The position numbers were made by a program, and so were the translations under genes. Positions 41,885-49,945 of a stretch of 64,000 nt of DNA are shown piece by piece. This DNA is from Cloacibacterium caeni (GTDB lineage: Bacteria; Bacteroidota; Bacteroidia; Flavobacteriales; Weeksellaceae), in NCBI RefSeq assembly GCF_907163105.1, contig NZ_OU015321.1, positions 558,001-622,000 of the forward strand, written 5' to 3'. The notes beneath the pieces were generated by a model, which worked only from the letters and a program-made list of their open reading frames with translations, was not told the origin of the DNA and ran no database searches. Position 1 is the first letter of the stretch; each line of letters starts with the position of its first letter.

Positions 41885-43225
41885 TTAAATTTCTGTATTC
41901 ATGTCCCAGTTTTGCAGGTAATCATGAACGTGTTTTAAGAACATTCCGCCAAGAGAACCGTCTACAACTCTGTGGTCATAAGAATGACTCATGAACATCA
42001 TTTGACGGATGCCAATCATATCGCCATCTTTGGTTTCGATAACTGCAGGTTTTTTTACAATTGCACCAATTGCCAAAATCGCAACTTGCGGTTGAGGAAT
42101 AATAGGAGTTCCCATTAAATTTCCGAAAGTTCCTACGTTTGAAATGGTGTAAGTAGCACCTTGAGTATCTTCTGGACGGAGTTTTTTGTTTCTTGCTCTG
42201 TAAGCTAAATCGTTAATCGCTTTTGCTAATCCAGAAAGTGATAATTGGTCAGCGTTTTTAATTACAGGAACGATAAGGTTTCCGTCTGGCAAAGCAGTTG
42301 CCATACCGATGTTGATGTTTTTCTTTTTGATGATTTTGTCACCATCTACAGAAACATTAATCATTGGGAAATCTTGAATGGCTTTTACCACTGCTTTTAC
42401 AAAAATAGGCATGAAAGTTAATTTTTCGCCTTCACGTTTTTCGAAAATATCTTTATGTTTTGCTCTCCATTTTACAACATTCGTTACGTCTGATTCTATG
42501 AAAGAAGTAACGTGTGGTGAAGTTCTCTTAGAATTAACCATAGCATCTGCAATGATTTTTCTAACTCTATCCATTGGTATAATTTCGTCTCCTTCTGATA
42601 CAGGAACTGGAGCAGGTTGAGGAGTTTGAGAAGGTGCAGTTATAACAGATTGCTTCGTAATTCCTTCGGAATTACTCGCAATGACAGAACTGCGATTTTT
42701 TACAAATGCTAAAATATCTTCTTTGGTGATTCTGCCTTCTAAACCAGAACCTTTAATGGTTTTAAGTTCTGCTTCAGAAATGTTTTCTTCTTGAGCGATA
42801 GATTTTACGAGTGGAGAAAGATATACATCTCCAGAAAATTCTTGAGGAGTAGAAGTGGTAGCTAAAGGTTTTTCTAATTCTTTTACTACTTCTGCAGCAG
42901 GAGCTTCAGTTTTAGGCTCATCTGCTTTTGGAGTTTCTGCAACTGGTGCAGCTTCTCCTTCTCCTGCTGTTCCATTGAGCGGAGTCGAAATGTCTAAAAT
43001 AGCGATTGCTTCACCAATTTTAGCAACTTCGTCTTTATGTTTTAAAATTTTTACAATTTTCCCAGAAACTGGTGTAGGAACATCAGAGTCTACTTTGTCG
43101 GTAGCAATTTCTACCACAGAATCATCTTCATTTACGGTGTCGCCTTCATTATATAACCAACTGATAATAGTAGCTTCCATCACGCCTTCTCCCATGCTAG
43201 GAAGGATTAATTTGTATTCTGCCAT
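41885..43225 (-). CDS. 2-oxoacid dehydrogenase E2 (dihydrolipoamide acyltransferase)
   Basis: 446 residues. A single lipoyl domain (residues 1-77) carries the lipoyl Lys in EIATDKVDSD. A linker follows, then the E3/E1-binding domain (about 133-178, SPLVKSIAQEENI...GRITKEDILAFVKNR), a second linker and the catalytic core with HVTSFIESDVTNVVKWR and SHSYDHRVVDGSLGG (catalytic His and Asp). Both linkers hold in-frame palindromic repeats (42973-42994 and 42648-42689). Probably partner of the fused E1 at 37031; acyl specificity not determined. The lipoyl group would come from the LipB pathway encoded just upstream. Confidence 0.93.
   Translation of the reverse strand: MAEYKLILPSMGEGVMEATIISWLYNEGDTVNEDDSVVEIATDKVDSDVPTPVSGKIVKILKHKDEVAKIGEAIAILDISTPLNGTAGEGEAAPVAETPKADEPKTEAPAAEVVKELEKPLATTSTPQEFSGDVYLSPLVKSIAQEENISEAELKTIKGSGLEGRITKEDILAFVKNRSSVIASNSEGITKQSVITAPSQTPQPAPVPVSEGDEIIPMDRVRKIIADAMVNSKRTSPHVTSFIESDVTNVVKWRAKHKDIFEKREGEKLTFMPIFVKAVVKAIQDFPMINVSVDGDKIIKKKNINIGMATALPDGNLIVPVIKNADQLSLSGLAKAINDLAYRARNKKLRPEDTQGATYTISNVGTFGNLMGTPIIPQPQVAILAIGAIVKKPAVIETKDGDMIGIRQMMFMSHSYDHRVVDGSLGGMFLKHVHDYLQNWDMNTEI
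42648..42689. repeat. In-frame hairpin repeat in E2 linker 2
   Basis: ATTGC and GCAAT form the outer stem. GTAATTCC-TTC-GGAATTAC (about 42657-42675) forms a perfect inner stem. The flanks TTGCTTCG and CGCAATGACA resemble the widespread GTCATTGCGAG..CGAAGCAATC repeat. It encodes part of SVIASNSEGITKQSVI with no stop codon, between the subunit-binding domain and the catalytic core. Confidence 0.75.
42973..42994 (-). repeat. In-frame repeat element in E2 linker 1
   Basis: Read on the minus strand, GACATTTCGACTCCGCTCAATG encodes DISTPLN directly after the lipoyl domain. It shares the core TCGACTCCGCTCA, in the same reading phase, with copy A in the a2m-like gene at 16911. Confidence 0.7.
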
Positions 43226-43244
43226 TTTACTTTTTGAATTTTCA

Positions 43245-43252
43245 CAAAGATA
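43245..43252 (-). promoter_or_regulatory. -7 box TATCTTTG for the E2 gene
   Basis: Reverse complement of CAAAGATA, 19 bp before the ATG at 43225. Confidence 0.65.
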
Positions 43253-43376
43253 AAAATTTTTTGGAATTACGAATTAATAAAAATTAGATACTTTTTTTAT
43301 GAATTTTCTAATGGAAGAATTTGAGGATTCTGATGAACTTTCAGAAATTTATTTCTGAGGTGTTTTTAAAAATCAA

Positions 43377-43384
43377 TACTTTTG
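43377..43384 (+). promoter_or_regulatory. -7 box TACTTTTG for the monooxygenase gene
   Basis: 21 bp upstream of the ATG at 43406. Confidence 0.65.
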
Positions 43385-43405
43385 TTTTAGAAATTACAGT
43401 CAGTT

Positions 43406-43696
43406 ATGAATTTACACATTGTAGCATTATTTAGATTCAAAGAGAATCATCTTTTTGATGCGATAGAATTATTGAAAAAATTAGTAATAGAAACCAGAAA
43501 AGAAGAAGGTTGTCTTCAATATGATTTAATAGAAGATAGAGAAAATAAAGGCACTTTTTTCTTAATTGAACTTTGGGAAACCGAAGAACATCATCATTTA
43601 CATGCAGAAACGGAGCATCTTTTTACTTTTAGACAAAACGCAGCTCCGCTGATGGAATCTCAAACCGAAGTTTACAGAGGAGCGAAGATTTTTTAA
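43406..43696 (+). CDS. Antibiotic biosynthesis monooxygenase (ABM) domain protein
   Basis: 96 residues, one dimeric alpha/beta-barrel ABM domain, close to YgiN-type quinol monooxygenases. HIVALFRFKENHLFDAIELLKKLV is strand 1/helix 1, TRKEEGCLQYDLIED is the conserved central motif, and FFLIELWETEEHHHLHAETEHLFTF carries the W/E/H cluster. Cytoplasmic, cofactor-free oxygenase or quinone-reactive protein by family. Single gene, convergent with lipB. Confidence 0.9.
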   Translation: MNLHIVALFRFKENHLFDAIELLKKLVIETRKEEGCLQYDLIEDRENKGTFFLIELWETEEHHHLHAETEHLFTFRQNAAPLMESQTEVYRGAKIF

Positions 43697-43729
43697 AAAT
43701 AAAAAGCGAAACTTAAAAAAGTTCCGCTT
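43697..43729 (-). terminator. Terminator overlapping the end of lipB
   Basis: AAGCGAAACTT (43704-43714) pairs with AAGTTCCGCTT (43719-43729), one mismatch. On the minus strand T-rich sequence follows. The stem includes the last lipB codons and part of the stop. Confidence 0.7.
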
Positions 43730-44426
43730 CGAAAACATCTTGAAAATGTTTCTTTATTTTTTCTTTTACTTCTTCTACATCTATTTCACGTTCAAGCTCT
43801 CTTTTTAGAGAAGTAACCGCTTTGTCTTTAATTCCGCAAGGAATAATGTATTCGAAATATCGCAAATCTGTATTTACATTTAAGCCAAAACCGTGCATAG
43901 TCACCCATTTTGAAGTTTTAACGCCCATTGCACAAATTTTTCTAGCATAAGGTTTTCCTACATCTAACCAAACTCCAGTTTCGCCCGCGCTTCTTTCGCC
44001 TTTTAAACCGTATTCTGCAATGGTTCTGATGATTACTTCTTCCAGATTTCTCATATATAAATGAATATCTGATTTGAAGTTGTCTAAATCTAAAATCGGA
44101 TACCCTACAAGTTGACCAAAACCATGATAAGTAATGTCTCCACCGCGATTGGTTTTTACGAAAGTAGCGTCTATTTCTTTTAGTTTACTCTCATTAGCAA
44201 GCATATTGTGTTCATCACCAGATTTTCCTAAAGTGTAAACATGTGGGTGTTCTACAAACAGTAAATAATTAGGAGTAGTTTCGGGTTCTTGGTCTTCGTT
44301 TTCTCTGTTTTTGATTTTAATGGCAATGATTTCGTCCATTAAAGATTGTTGATATTCAAAAGCCTCGAGATAATTTTTAAGACCCAGTTCTTCGAATTTT
44401 ATTTTTTTGTTTTGTGAAGCGTTCAT
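43713..44426 (-). CDS. lipB: Lipoyl(octanoyl) transferase
   Basis: 237 residues. LipB moves octanoate from acyl carrier protein to lipoyl domains. Conserved blocks: FVEHPHVYTLGKSGDEHN, NRGGDITYHGFGQLVGYPILDL (the RGGDxTYHGPGQ motif with Pro replaced by Phe), ARKICAMGVKTSKWVTMHGFGLNV (Lys and the acidic/Cys pocket region) and IIPCGIKDKAVTSL with the catalytic Cys. Start set at ATG 44426: a longer GTG reading (44444) begins inside the TATTTTTG box. It sits next to the E2 gene, one of its likely substrates. Confidence 0.95.
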   Translation of the reverse strand: MNASQNKKIKFEELGLKNYLEAFEYQQSLMDEIIAIKIKNRENEDQEPETTPNYLLFVEHPHVYTLGKSGDEHNMLANESKLKEIDATFVKTNRGGDITYHGFGQLVGYPILDLDNFKSDIHLYMRNLEEVIIRTIAEYGLKGERSAGETGVWLDVGKPYARKICAMGVKTSKWVTMHGFGLNVNTDLRYFEYIIPCGIKDKAVTSLKRELEREIDVEEVKEKIKKHFQDVFEAELF

Positions 44427-44443
44427 TTCTAATTTTTGGTTCA

Positions 44444-44451
44444 CAAAAATA
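44444..44451 (-). promoter_or_regulatory. -7 box TATTTTTG for lipB
   Basis: Reverse complement of CAAAAATA, 17 bp before the chosen ATG. It decides between the two possible starts. Confidence 0.7.
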
Positions 44452-44538
44452 AGTTTTTTTTAATAATTATGCTTCGAATAAATTTTTAAAAATTGATATG
44501 ATTTTTAGCATTTTGAAAAAAGGGAAGACTTTATTCAC

Positions 44539-44546
44539 TAAATTTG
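44539..44546 (+). promoter_or_regulatory. -7 box TAAATTTG for the cytochrome gene
   Basis: 31 bp upstream of the ATG at 44578. Confidence 0.6.
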
Positions 44547-44577
44547 AAAAAATTAAAATAAATAAAATATTATATCT

Positions 44578-44970
44578 ATGAAAAGAGTAATTTTAACACT
44601 AGCTTTCGGTGTATTAGTAGCGGTTTCTTGTTCTAAAAAAGAAGAGCCAGTAAAAGAATCAAATGTAATGTTGCCAGAACCTACAGAGCAAACTGCTGCT
44701 ACAGCTGCTGCAACTCCTGAAGAAGAAGGTAAAGCATTAATCGCAGGTTCAGATTGTCTTACTTGTCACAAAGAGGATGCTAAATTAGTAGGTCCTTCTT
44801 ATCAAGAAGTAGCTGCTAAATATACTGAAGCAGATATTGATATGTTAGCAGATAAAATCATCAACGGTGGTAGCGGAGTTTGGGGAGAAATTCCTATGTC
44901 TGCTCACGCTGGAATGGATAAAGAAAATGCAAAAAAAATGGTGAAATATATTCTTACCGTAAAAAAATAA
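44578..44970 (+). CDS. c-type cytochrome lipoprotein
   Basis: 130 residues. Lipobox VSCS near residue 19, then a low-complexity Glu/Ala/Thr linker (residues 25-52) and a single-heme class I cytochrome domain: GKALIAGSDCLTCHKED has the CxxCH heme site, GPSYQEVAAKY follows, and GGSGVWGEIPMSAHAGM gives the distal Met ligand. Membrane-tethered electron carrier in the periplasm, similar to cytochrome c551/552. Followed by a terminator. Confidence 0.95.
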   Translation: MKRVILTLAFGVLVAVSCSKKEEPVKESNVMLPEPTEQTAATAAATPEEEGKALIAGSDCLTCHKEDAKLVGPSYQEVAAKYTEADIDMLADKIINGGSGVWGEIPMSAHAGMDKENAKKMVKYILTVKK

Positions 44971-45000
44971 ACAATTGTACCAATTGTGATTTTAACAGAA

Positions 45001-45025
45001 GGCAACCTTTTTGGGTTGCTTTTTT
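45001..45025 (+). terminator. Terminator of the cytochrome gene
   Basis: GCAACC (45002-45007) pairs with GGTTGC (45014-45019), then six T residues. Confidence 0.8.
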
Positions 45026-45074
45026 CTTGACCAAGCTAATTTTTAAGAAATTTAAAAATTCGTAAAAAAATCCT

Positions 45075-45082
45075 TATTTTTG
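45075..45082 (+). promoter_or_regulatory. -7 box TATTTTTG for lysS
   Basis: 23 bp upstream of the lysS ATG at 45106. Confidence 0.7.
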
Positions 45083-45105
45083 CAATTCCAAAAAATTGAA
45101 AAACA

Positions 45106-46803
45106 ATGTCTTTATCAGAACAGGAAATCATCAGAAGAGAGAAATTACAGAAACTGACCGAAATGGGAATAAACGCATTCCCAGCAGATGAATATAAAAT
45201 TACAGATACTACCAAGTCTATCAAGAACGATTTTGCTGAAGGGAAATCAGTGAAAATCGCAGGTAGATTAATGTCTAGAAGAATTCAAGGGAAGGCTTCT
45301 TTCGCAGAATTACAAGATTCTGAAGGCAGAATTCAGGTGTATTTTAATCGTGATGAAATCTGTACTGGCGAAGATAAAACACTTTATAATGAAGTCTACA
45401 AACATCTTTTAGATATTGGTGATATCATCGGTATTGAAGGAGAATTGTTCAAAACTCAAGTAGGAGAAATGACGGTAATGGTGAAAAACTTCACCTTATT
45501 AACCAAAGCACTTCGTCCGCTTCCGCAACCTAGAACTGATGAAAATGGAGTGATTCATGATGCTTTTAATGACCCAGAACTTAGATATAGACAGCGTTAT
45601 GTAGATTTGACGGTGAATCCTCATGTTAAAGAAATTTTCGTAAAAAGAACTAAGTTGTTCAATGCGATGCGTGATTTTTTCAATAATGCCGGTTATTTCG
45701 AGGTAGAAACGCCTATTTTACAGGCAATTCCTGGTGGAGCTGCTGCAAGACCTTTCATTACGCATCATAATGCACTAGATATTCCATTGTACATGAGAAT
45801 TGCAAACGAATTATATCTGAAAAGATTAATCGTAGGTGGTTTTGATGGGGTTTATGAATTTTCTAAAAATTTCCGTAACGAAGGAATGGACAGAACCCAC
45901 AATCCAGAGTTTACCGCGATGGAAATTTATGTGGCGTACAAAGATTACAACTGGATGATGGATTTCACTGAGAAATTATTAGAATTCTGTGCGGTTTCTG
46001 TTAACGGAACTTCAGAATCTCAGTTTGGTGAACATACCATCAATTGGAAAGCTCCATATCCAAGAGTCTCGATGACGGAAGCGATTCAGAAATTCACAGG
46101 TTTTGATATCACAGGAAAAACTGAAGATGAATTGCGCGATTTTGCCAAATCTATCGGAATTGAAGTAGATGAAACGATGGGTAAAGGAAAATTAATTGAT
46201 GAAATTTTCGGCGAAAAATGCGAAGGAAACTTCATTCAGCCGACTTTCATTACCGATTATCCAATCGAAATGTCGCCTTTAACCAAAAAACACAGAAGCA
46301 AAGAAGGGCTTACCGAACGTTTTGAATTAATGGTTTGTGGTAAAGAAATTGCCAATGCTTATTCAGAGTTGAATGATCCAATTGACCAAAGAGAACGTTT
46401 TGAGTCTCAAATGGCGCTTTCTGAGCGTGGTGATGACGAGGCGATGTTCATAGACCAAGATTTCTTAAGAGCGTTAGAATATGGTATGCCGCCAACTTCT
46501 GGTTTGGGAATTGGTATGGATAGATTAATCATGTTCTTAACCAATAATGCATCTATTCAAGAAGTATTGTTCTTCCCGCAAATGAGACCAGAAAAAGCGG
46601 TTCCAAAAGTAGAATTGAATGAAGATGATAAAGTTATCATCGAAATTTTAGAAAAAAATGGAGGTGAAATGAGTTTAGCTGAGGTAAAAACGCAATCTCA
46701 ATTTTCAGGAAAAAAATGGGACAAAACCTCTAAAAACCTTACCAAACTAAACGTGGTGAAGGTAGAGAAAACAGATGATGATTTATTGATGAAATTGGTA
46801 TAA
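45106..46803 (+). CDS. lysS: Lysyl-tRNA synthetase, class II
   Basis: 565 residues. An OB-fold anticodon-binding domain (about 55-150, VKIAGRLMSRRIQGKASFAELQDSEG) precedes the class II core: motif 1 FFNNAGYFEVETPILQ, motif 2 FRNEGMDRTHNPEFTAMEIY and motif 3 GLGIGMDRLIMFL. A C-terminal extension of about 65 residues (DDKVIIEILEKNGGEMSLAEVKTQSQFSGKKWDK) looks like a winged helix and is absent from E. coli LysS; I believe it is common in flavobacteria. Own promoter and terminator. Confidence 0.97.
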   Translation: MSLSEQEIIRREKLQKLTEMGINAFPADEYKITDTTKSIKNDFAEGKSVKIAGRLMSRRIQGKASFAELQDSEGRIQVYFNRDEICTGEDKTLYNEVYKHLLDIGDIIGIEGELFKTQVGEMTVMVKNFTLLTKALRPLPQPRTDENGVIHDAFNDPELRYRQRYVDLTVNPHVKEIFVKRTKLFNAMRDFFNNAGYFEVETPILQAIPGGAAARPFITHHNALDIPLYMRIANELYLKRLIVGGFDGVYEFSKNFRNEGMDRTHNPEFTAMEIYVAYKDYNWMMDFTEKLLEFCAVSVNGTSESQFGEHTINWKAPYPRVSMTEAIQKFTGFDITGKTEDELRDFAKSIGIEVDETMGKGKLIDEIFGEKCEGNFIQPTFITDYPIEMSPLTKKHRSKEGLTERFELMVCGKEIANAYSELNDPIDQRERFESQMALSERGDDEAMFIDQDFLRALEYGMPPTSGLGIGMDRLIMFLTNNASIQEVLFFPQMRPEKAVPKVELNEDDKVIIEILEKNGGEMSLAEVKTQSQFSGKKWDKTSKNLTKLNVVKVEKTDDDLLMKLV

Positions 46804-46824
46804 AACTACATAAATATAATTGAT

Positions 46825-46851
46825 AAAAGCGGACTGATGTCCGCTTTTTTA
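46825..46851 (+). terminator. Terminator of lysS
   Basis: AAAAGCGGAC (46825-46834), loop TGAT, GTCCGCTTTT, then T. Perfect 10-bp stem. Confidence 0.93.
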
Positions 46852-47017
46852 TTTGGGAGAAATTGAATTTGTTTTGCAAAGAAATTTTGTGTTATTGTTG
46901 ATAACTTTTTATGATTTTTAAAGCCGTTTTTTCTTTCATATCTCACTAATTTTTACGATATTTGTAGGTCTTTGAAAAAAGAAAAATTTCAAAAAAAAAT
47001 AATATTAATTTTAATTT

Positions 47018-47052
47018 GCTGAAGGCAAAAAGCTGAAAGCAGAGAGCAAAAA
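47018..47052. repeat. Heptad array directly before gyrB
   Basis: GCTGAAG-GCAAAAA-GCTGAAA-GCAGAGA-GCAAAAA: five units, exact period 7, GC at the head of each. It ends 2 bp before the gyrB ATG and so occupies the ribosome-binding region. Confidence 0.8.
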
Positions 47053-47054
47053 AT

Positions 47055-48989
47055 ATGAGTCAAAAACAATATACAGCAGACAGTATTCAGGCATTAGAAG
47101 GAATAGAACACGTACGTCTTAGACCTTCTATGTACATTGGTGATGTAGGTGTTAGAGGTTTGCATCACTTGGTTTATGAGGTAGTTGATAACTCTATTGA
47201 CGAAGCTTTGGCGGGTCATTGTGATACCATTGCAGTAACCATTCACGAAGGAGACGGAATTTCTGTAAAAGATAATGGTAGAGGTATTCCTGTAGACTTT
47301 CACCAAAAAGAACAAAAATCTGCGCTAGAAGTAGTAATGACCAAAATTGGTGCAGGTGGTAAGTTTGACAAAGATTCTTACAAAGTTTCTGGTGGTCTTC
47401 ACGGAGTTGGGGTTTCTTGTGTGAACGCACTTTCTACTTCACTTATCGCTACTGTTTCTAGAAACGGAAAATTATACCAACAAAAATATTCTCAAGGAAA
47501 AGCATTAGCGGATGTACAAGAAATAGGAACTTCTACTTCTACAGGAACCGAAGTTTTCTTTCAACCAGATGGAAGCATTTTTCAAGAATTGGTGTACAAT
47601 TATGATACTTTAGCTGCTAGATTAAGAGAATTGGCGTTCCTAAACAAAGGAATTACCATTACTTTAACAGACGAAAGAAGAAAAAATGAAGATGGAAGTT
47701 TCCCAACTGAAACATTCCATTCAGAAGGTGGTCTTAAAGAATTTGTTGCCTACATTGACGGAAACCGTGAATCAATCATGGAACACGTAATCTTCATGGA
47801 AGGTGAGCGTGATGATATTCCGGTAGAAGTAGCGATGCGTTACAATACTTCATTCAACGAGAATTTACACTCTTACGTAAATAATATCAATACGCACGAA
47901 GGTGGAACGCATTTAGCAGGTTTCAGAAGAGCTTTAACGAGAACTCTAAAGAAATATGCGGATGAACTAGGTCTTCCTGCAAAAGAAAAAGTAGAAATTA
48001 CGGGTGATGACTTTAGAGAAGGTCTTACCGCGATTATTTCTGTAAAAGTGATGGAGCCTCAGTTCGAAGGGCAAACCAAAACCAAATTAGGAAACTCAGA
48101 AGTTTCTGGTGCAGTAGATAAAATTGTAGGCGAAATGCTTACTAATTTCTTAGAAGAAAACCCTAATGAAGCGAAGCTAATCGTACAAAAAGTAGTTCTA
48201 GCTGCAAAAGCTAGACAAGCTGCGAAAAAAGCTCGTGAAATGGTTCAGAGAAAATCTCCAATGGGAGGTTCTGGTTTACCAGGGAAACTATCTGACTGTT
48301 CTTCTAAAGATCCTGAAATTTCAGAAATATTCTTAGTAGAGGGAGATTCAGCAGGTGGAACTGCTAAACAAGGTAGAGATAGACATTTCCAAGCGATTCT
48401 TCCATTGAGAGGTAAAATCTTGAACGTAGAAAAATCGATGCTCCACAAAGTTTATGATAATGACGAAATCAAGAATATTTACACCGCTCTTGGTGTTTCT
48501 GTAGGAACTGAAGAAGATTCTAAAGCTTTGAATTTGGCAAAACTAAGATATCACAAAATCGTAATCATGACCGATGCTGATATTGATGGTTCTCACATTT
48601 CTACGTTGATTCTTACATTCTTCTTTAGATATATGAAAGAATTGATCGAACAAGGATACATTTACATTGCACAACCTCCTTTATATTTATTGAAAAAAGG
48701 AAACAAGAAAGTGTATGCTTACAACGAGAAAGAAAGAGAAGCAAAAACATTGGAAATGGCTCCAGATGGAAAAGGAGTAGAAGTACAGCGTTACAAAGGT
48801 CTTGGGGAAATGAACCCAGAACAGTTATGGGAAACGACTTTAAATCCGGAAAACAGAATTTTAAAACAGGTAACCATAGAAAGCCTTGCAGAAGCAGATA
48901 ACGTATTCTCTATGTTAATGGGCGACGAAGTGCCACCAAGAAGAGAATTCATCGAGAAGAATGCAATCTATGCAAATATTGACGCTTAA
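47055..48989 (+). CDS. gyrB: DNA gyrase subunit B
   Basis: 644 residues, the usual short Bacteroidota type without the E. coli insertion. GHKL ATPase: EVVDNSIDEALAGHCD, VKDNGRGIPVD, and GGLHGVGVSCVNALS. Transducer domain with QTKTKLGN. TOPRIM: EIFLVEGDSAGGTAKQGRDR and MTDADIDGSHISTLIL, then the RYKGLGEMNPEQLWETT tail. Introduces negative supercoils with GyrA, which is not in this window. The upstream 200 bp has no strong TAnnTTTG match. Confidence 0.98.
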   Translation: MSQKQYTADSIQALEGIEHVRLRPSMYIGDVGVRGLHHLVYEVVDNSIDEALAGHCDTIAVTIHEGDGISVKDNGRGIPVDFHQKEQKSALEVVMTKIGAGGKFDKDSYKVSGGLHGVGVSCVNALSTSLIATVSRNGKLYQQKYSQGKALADVQEIGTSTSTGTEVFFQPDGSIFQELVYNYDTLAARLRELAFLNKGITITLTDERRKNEDGSFPTETFHSEGGLKEFVAYIDGNRESIMEHVIFMEGERDDIPVEVAMRYNTSFNENLHSYVNNINTHEGGTHLAGFRRALTRTLKKYADELGLPAKEKVEITGDDFREGLTAIISVKVMEPQFEGQTKTKLGNSEVSGAVDKIVGEMLTNFLEENPNEAKLIVQKVVLAAKARQAAKKAREMVQRKSPMGGSGLPGKLSDCSSKDPEISEIFLVEGDSAGGTAKQGRDRHFQAILPLRGKILNVEKSMLHKVYDNDEIKNIYTALGVSVGTEEDSKALNLAKLRYHKIVIMTDADIDGSHISTLILTFFFRYMKELIEQGYIYIAQPPLYLLKKGNKKVYAYNEKEREAKTLEMAPDGKGVEVQRYKGLGEMNPEQLWETTLNPENRILKQVTIESLAEADNVFSMLMGDEVPPRREFIEKNAIYANIDA

Positions 48990-49016
48990 AATCAATATTT
49001 TATCAATAATTTCAAG

Positions 49017-49043
49017 ACCGTTCAATCTTTGGACGGTTTTTTT
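49017..49043 (+). terminator. Terminator of gyrB
   Basis: ACCGTTCAA (49017-49025) pairs with TTGGACGGT (49029-49037) through one wobble pair, followed by T residues. Confidence 0.85.
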
Positions 49044-49073
49044 GCTATATTTAAGTTCACAAATCTGAATTCA

Positions 49074-49874
49074 ATGAAAACCATTTTTCTAGCTTTAGCT
49101 ACTGCTTTCGTACTTTTTTCTTGTAGCCCAAAAACCACAGGAAATAAAGGGATAATTCCAGAAAATGCCAATGAATTAGCCTCAGAAAATTTGCCTTTTG
49201 CGATAGATTCTCTTCAATTGCAAGACTCTATTGCTGTAGCAAAAACTTTGAAATTAAGAACTTCTTCTACCATTTTGTTATTTCCTACACTTCATAATAA
49301 AACTTTATTAGACAGTATTTATAGTCCATCTGGAATCAAATTAGAGACATATTCTAAAGAAAAATTGCTGAAAGAATTGGTAAATCAAAAAGAAGCTTAT
49401 TTTTCTCAAGGCCAAGAAGATTCTTTAGAATTTCAATCAGGTTACGAACAAACTTGGGAAGAAAACTCTTACATGAATGTTTTTGCAAATAAAAATGACA
49501 TTTTAACTTTGGCGTATGAAAGTGATGGCTTTTCTGGTGGAGCTCATGGTTATTACGGAATTACGTATAAAAATTTTGATTTAAAAAATAATAAAACCAT
49601 TCAGCTTTCTGATGTTTTTATGGATATCAATAAAATAGATTGGAATAAAATTTTAATGAAAAATTTTAAAAATTCAGACCAAAAAGAAATGCTTTTAGTT
49701 GATAAAATTCCTGTAAATAACAATTTCTATTTTGATTTCCAAAACATCACTTTTGTGTACAATCAATACGAAATTACAGCTTATGCAGCAGGAGTAGTAG
49801 AAATTTCTATTCCGTTTTCTGAGTTGAAACCTTATTTAAAACCAGAATTTATTTCGAGGAATAACATTAAATAA
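49074..49874 (+). CDS. DUF3298/DUF4163 (RsiV-like) lipoprotein
   Basis: 266 residues. Lipobox LFSCS (Cys about residue 17). The C-terminal DUF3298 domain is recognisable by DGFSGGAHGYYGITYKNFDLKNNKTIQLSDVF and the final FVYNQYEITAYAAGVVEISIPFSELKPYL. In Firmicutes the same fold in RsiV binds lysozyme; no sigma factor lies nearby here, so that role is not implied. The ATG at 49074 gives the signal peptide; the 15 residues of the longer reading lie over the gyrB terminator. Confidence 0.85.
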   Translation: MKTIFLALATAFVLFSCSPKTTGNKGIIPENANELASENLPFAIDSLQLQDSIAVAKTLKLRTSSTILLFPTLHNKTLLDSIYSPSGIKLETYSKEKLLKELVNQKEAYFSQGQEDSLEFQSGYEQTWEENSYMNVFANKNDILTLAYESDGFSGGAHGYYGITYKNFDLKNNKTIQLSDVFMDINKIDWNKILMKNFKNSDQKEMLLVDKIPVNNNFYFDFQNITFVYNQYEITAYAAGVVEISIPFSELKPYLKPEFISRNNIK

Positions 49875-49914
49875 AACCAAATCAATTATACAATGAGATT
49901 TAACTTGGTTTTAT
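49871..49914 (+). terminator. Possible terminator of the DUF3298 gene
   Basis: ATAAAACCAA (49871-49880) pairs exactly with TTGGTTTTAT (49905-49914) across a 24-nt loop. No long T run follows. Confidence 0.45.
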
Positions 49915-49945
49915 GCCGATAGATAATTTATTGATTTACAATACT

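Noticed and set aside
43300-43359. 19-codon open frame upstream of the monooxygenase gene
   Set aside because: Lies before the promoter of the next gene, has no own promoter or ribosome binding site and is too short to support.
46852-47017. Regulatory RNA or riboswitch in the lysS-gyrB gap
   Set aside because: AT-rich without stable stems apart from the lysS terminator; only the heptad array at its end is structured.
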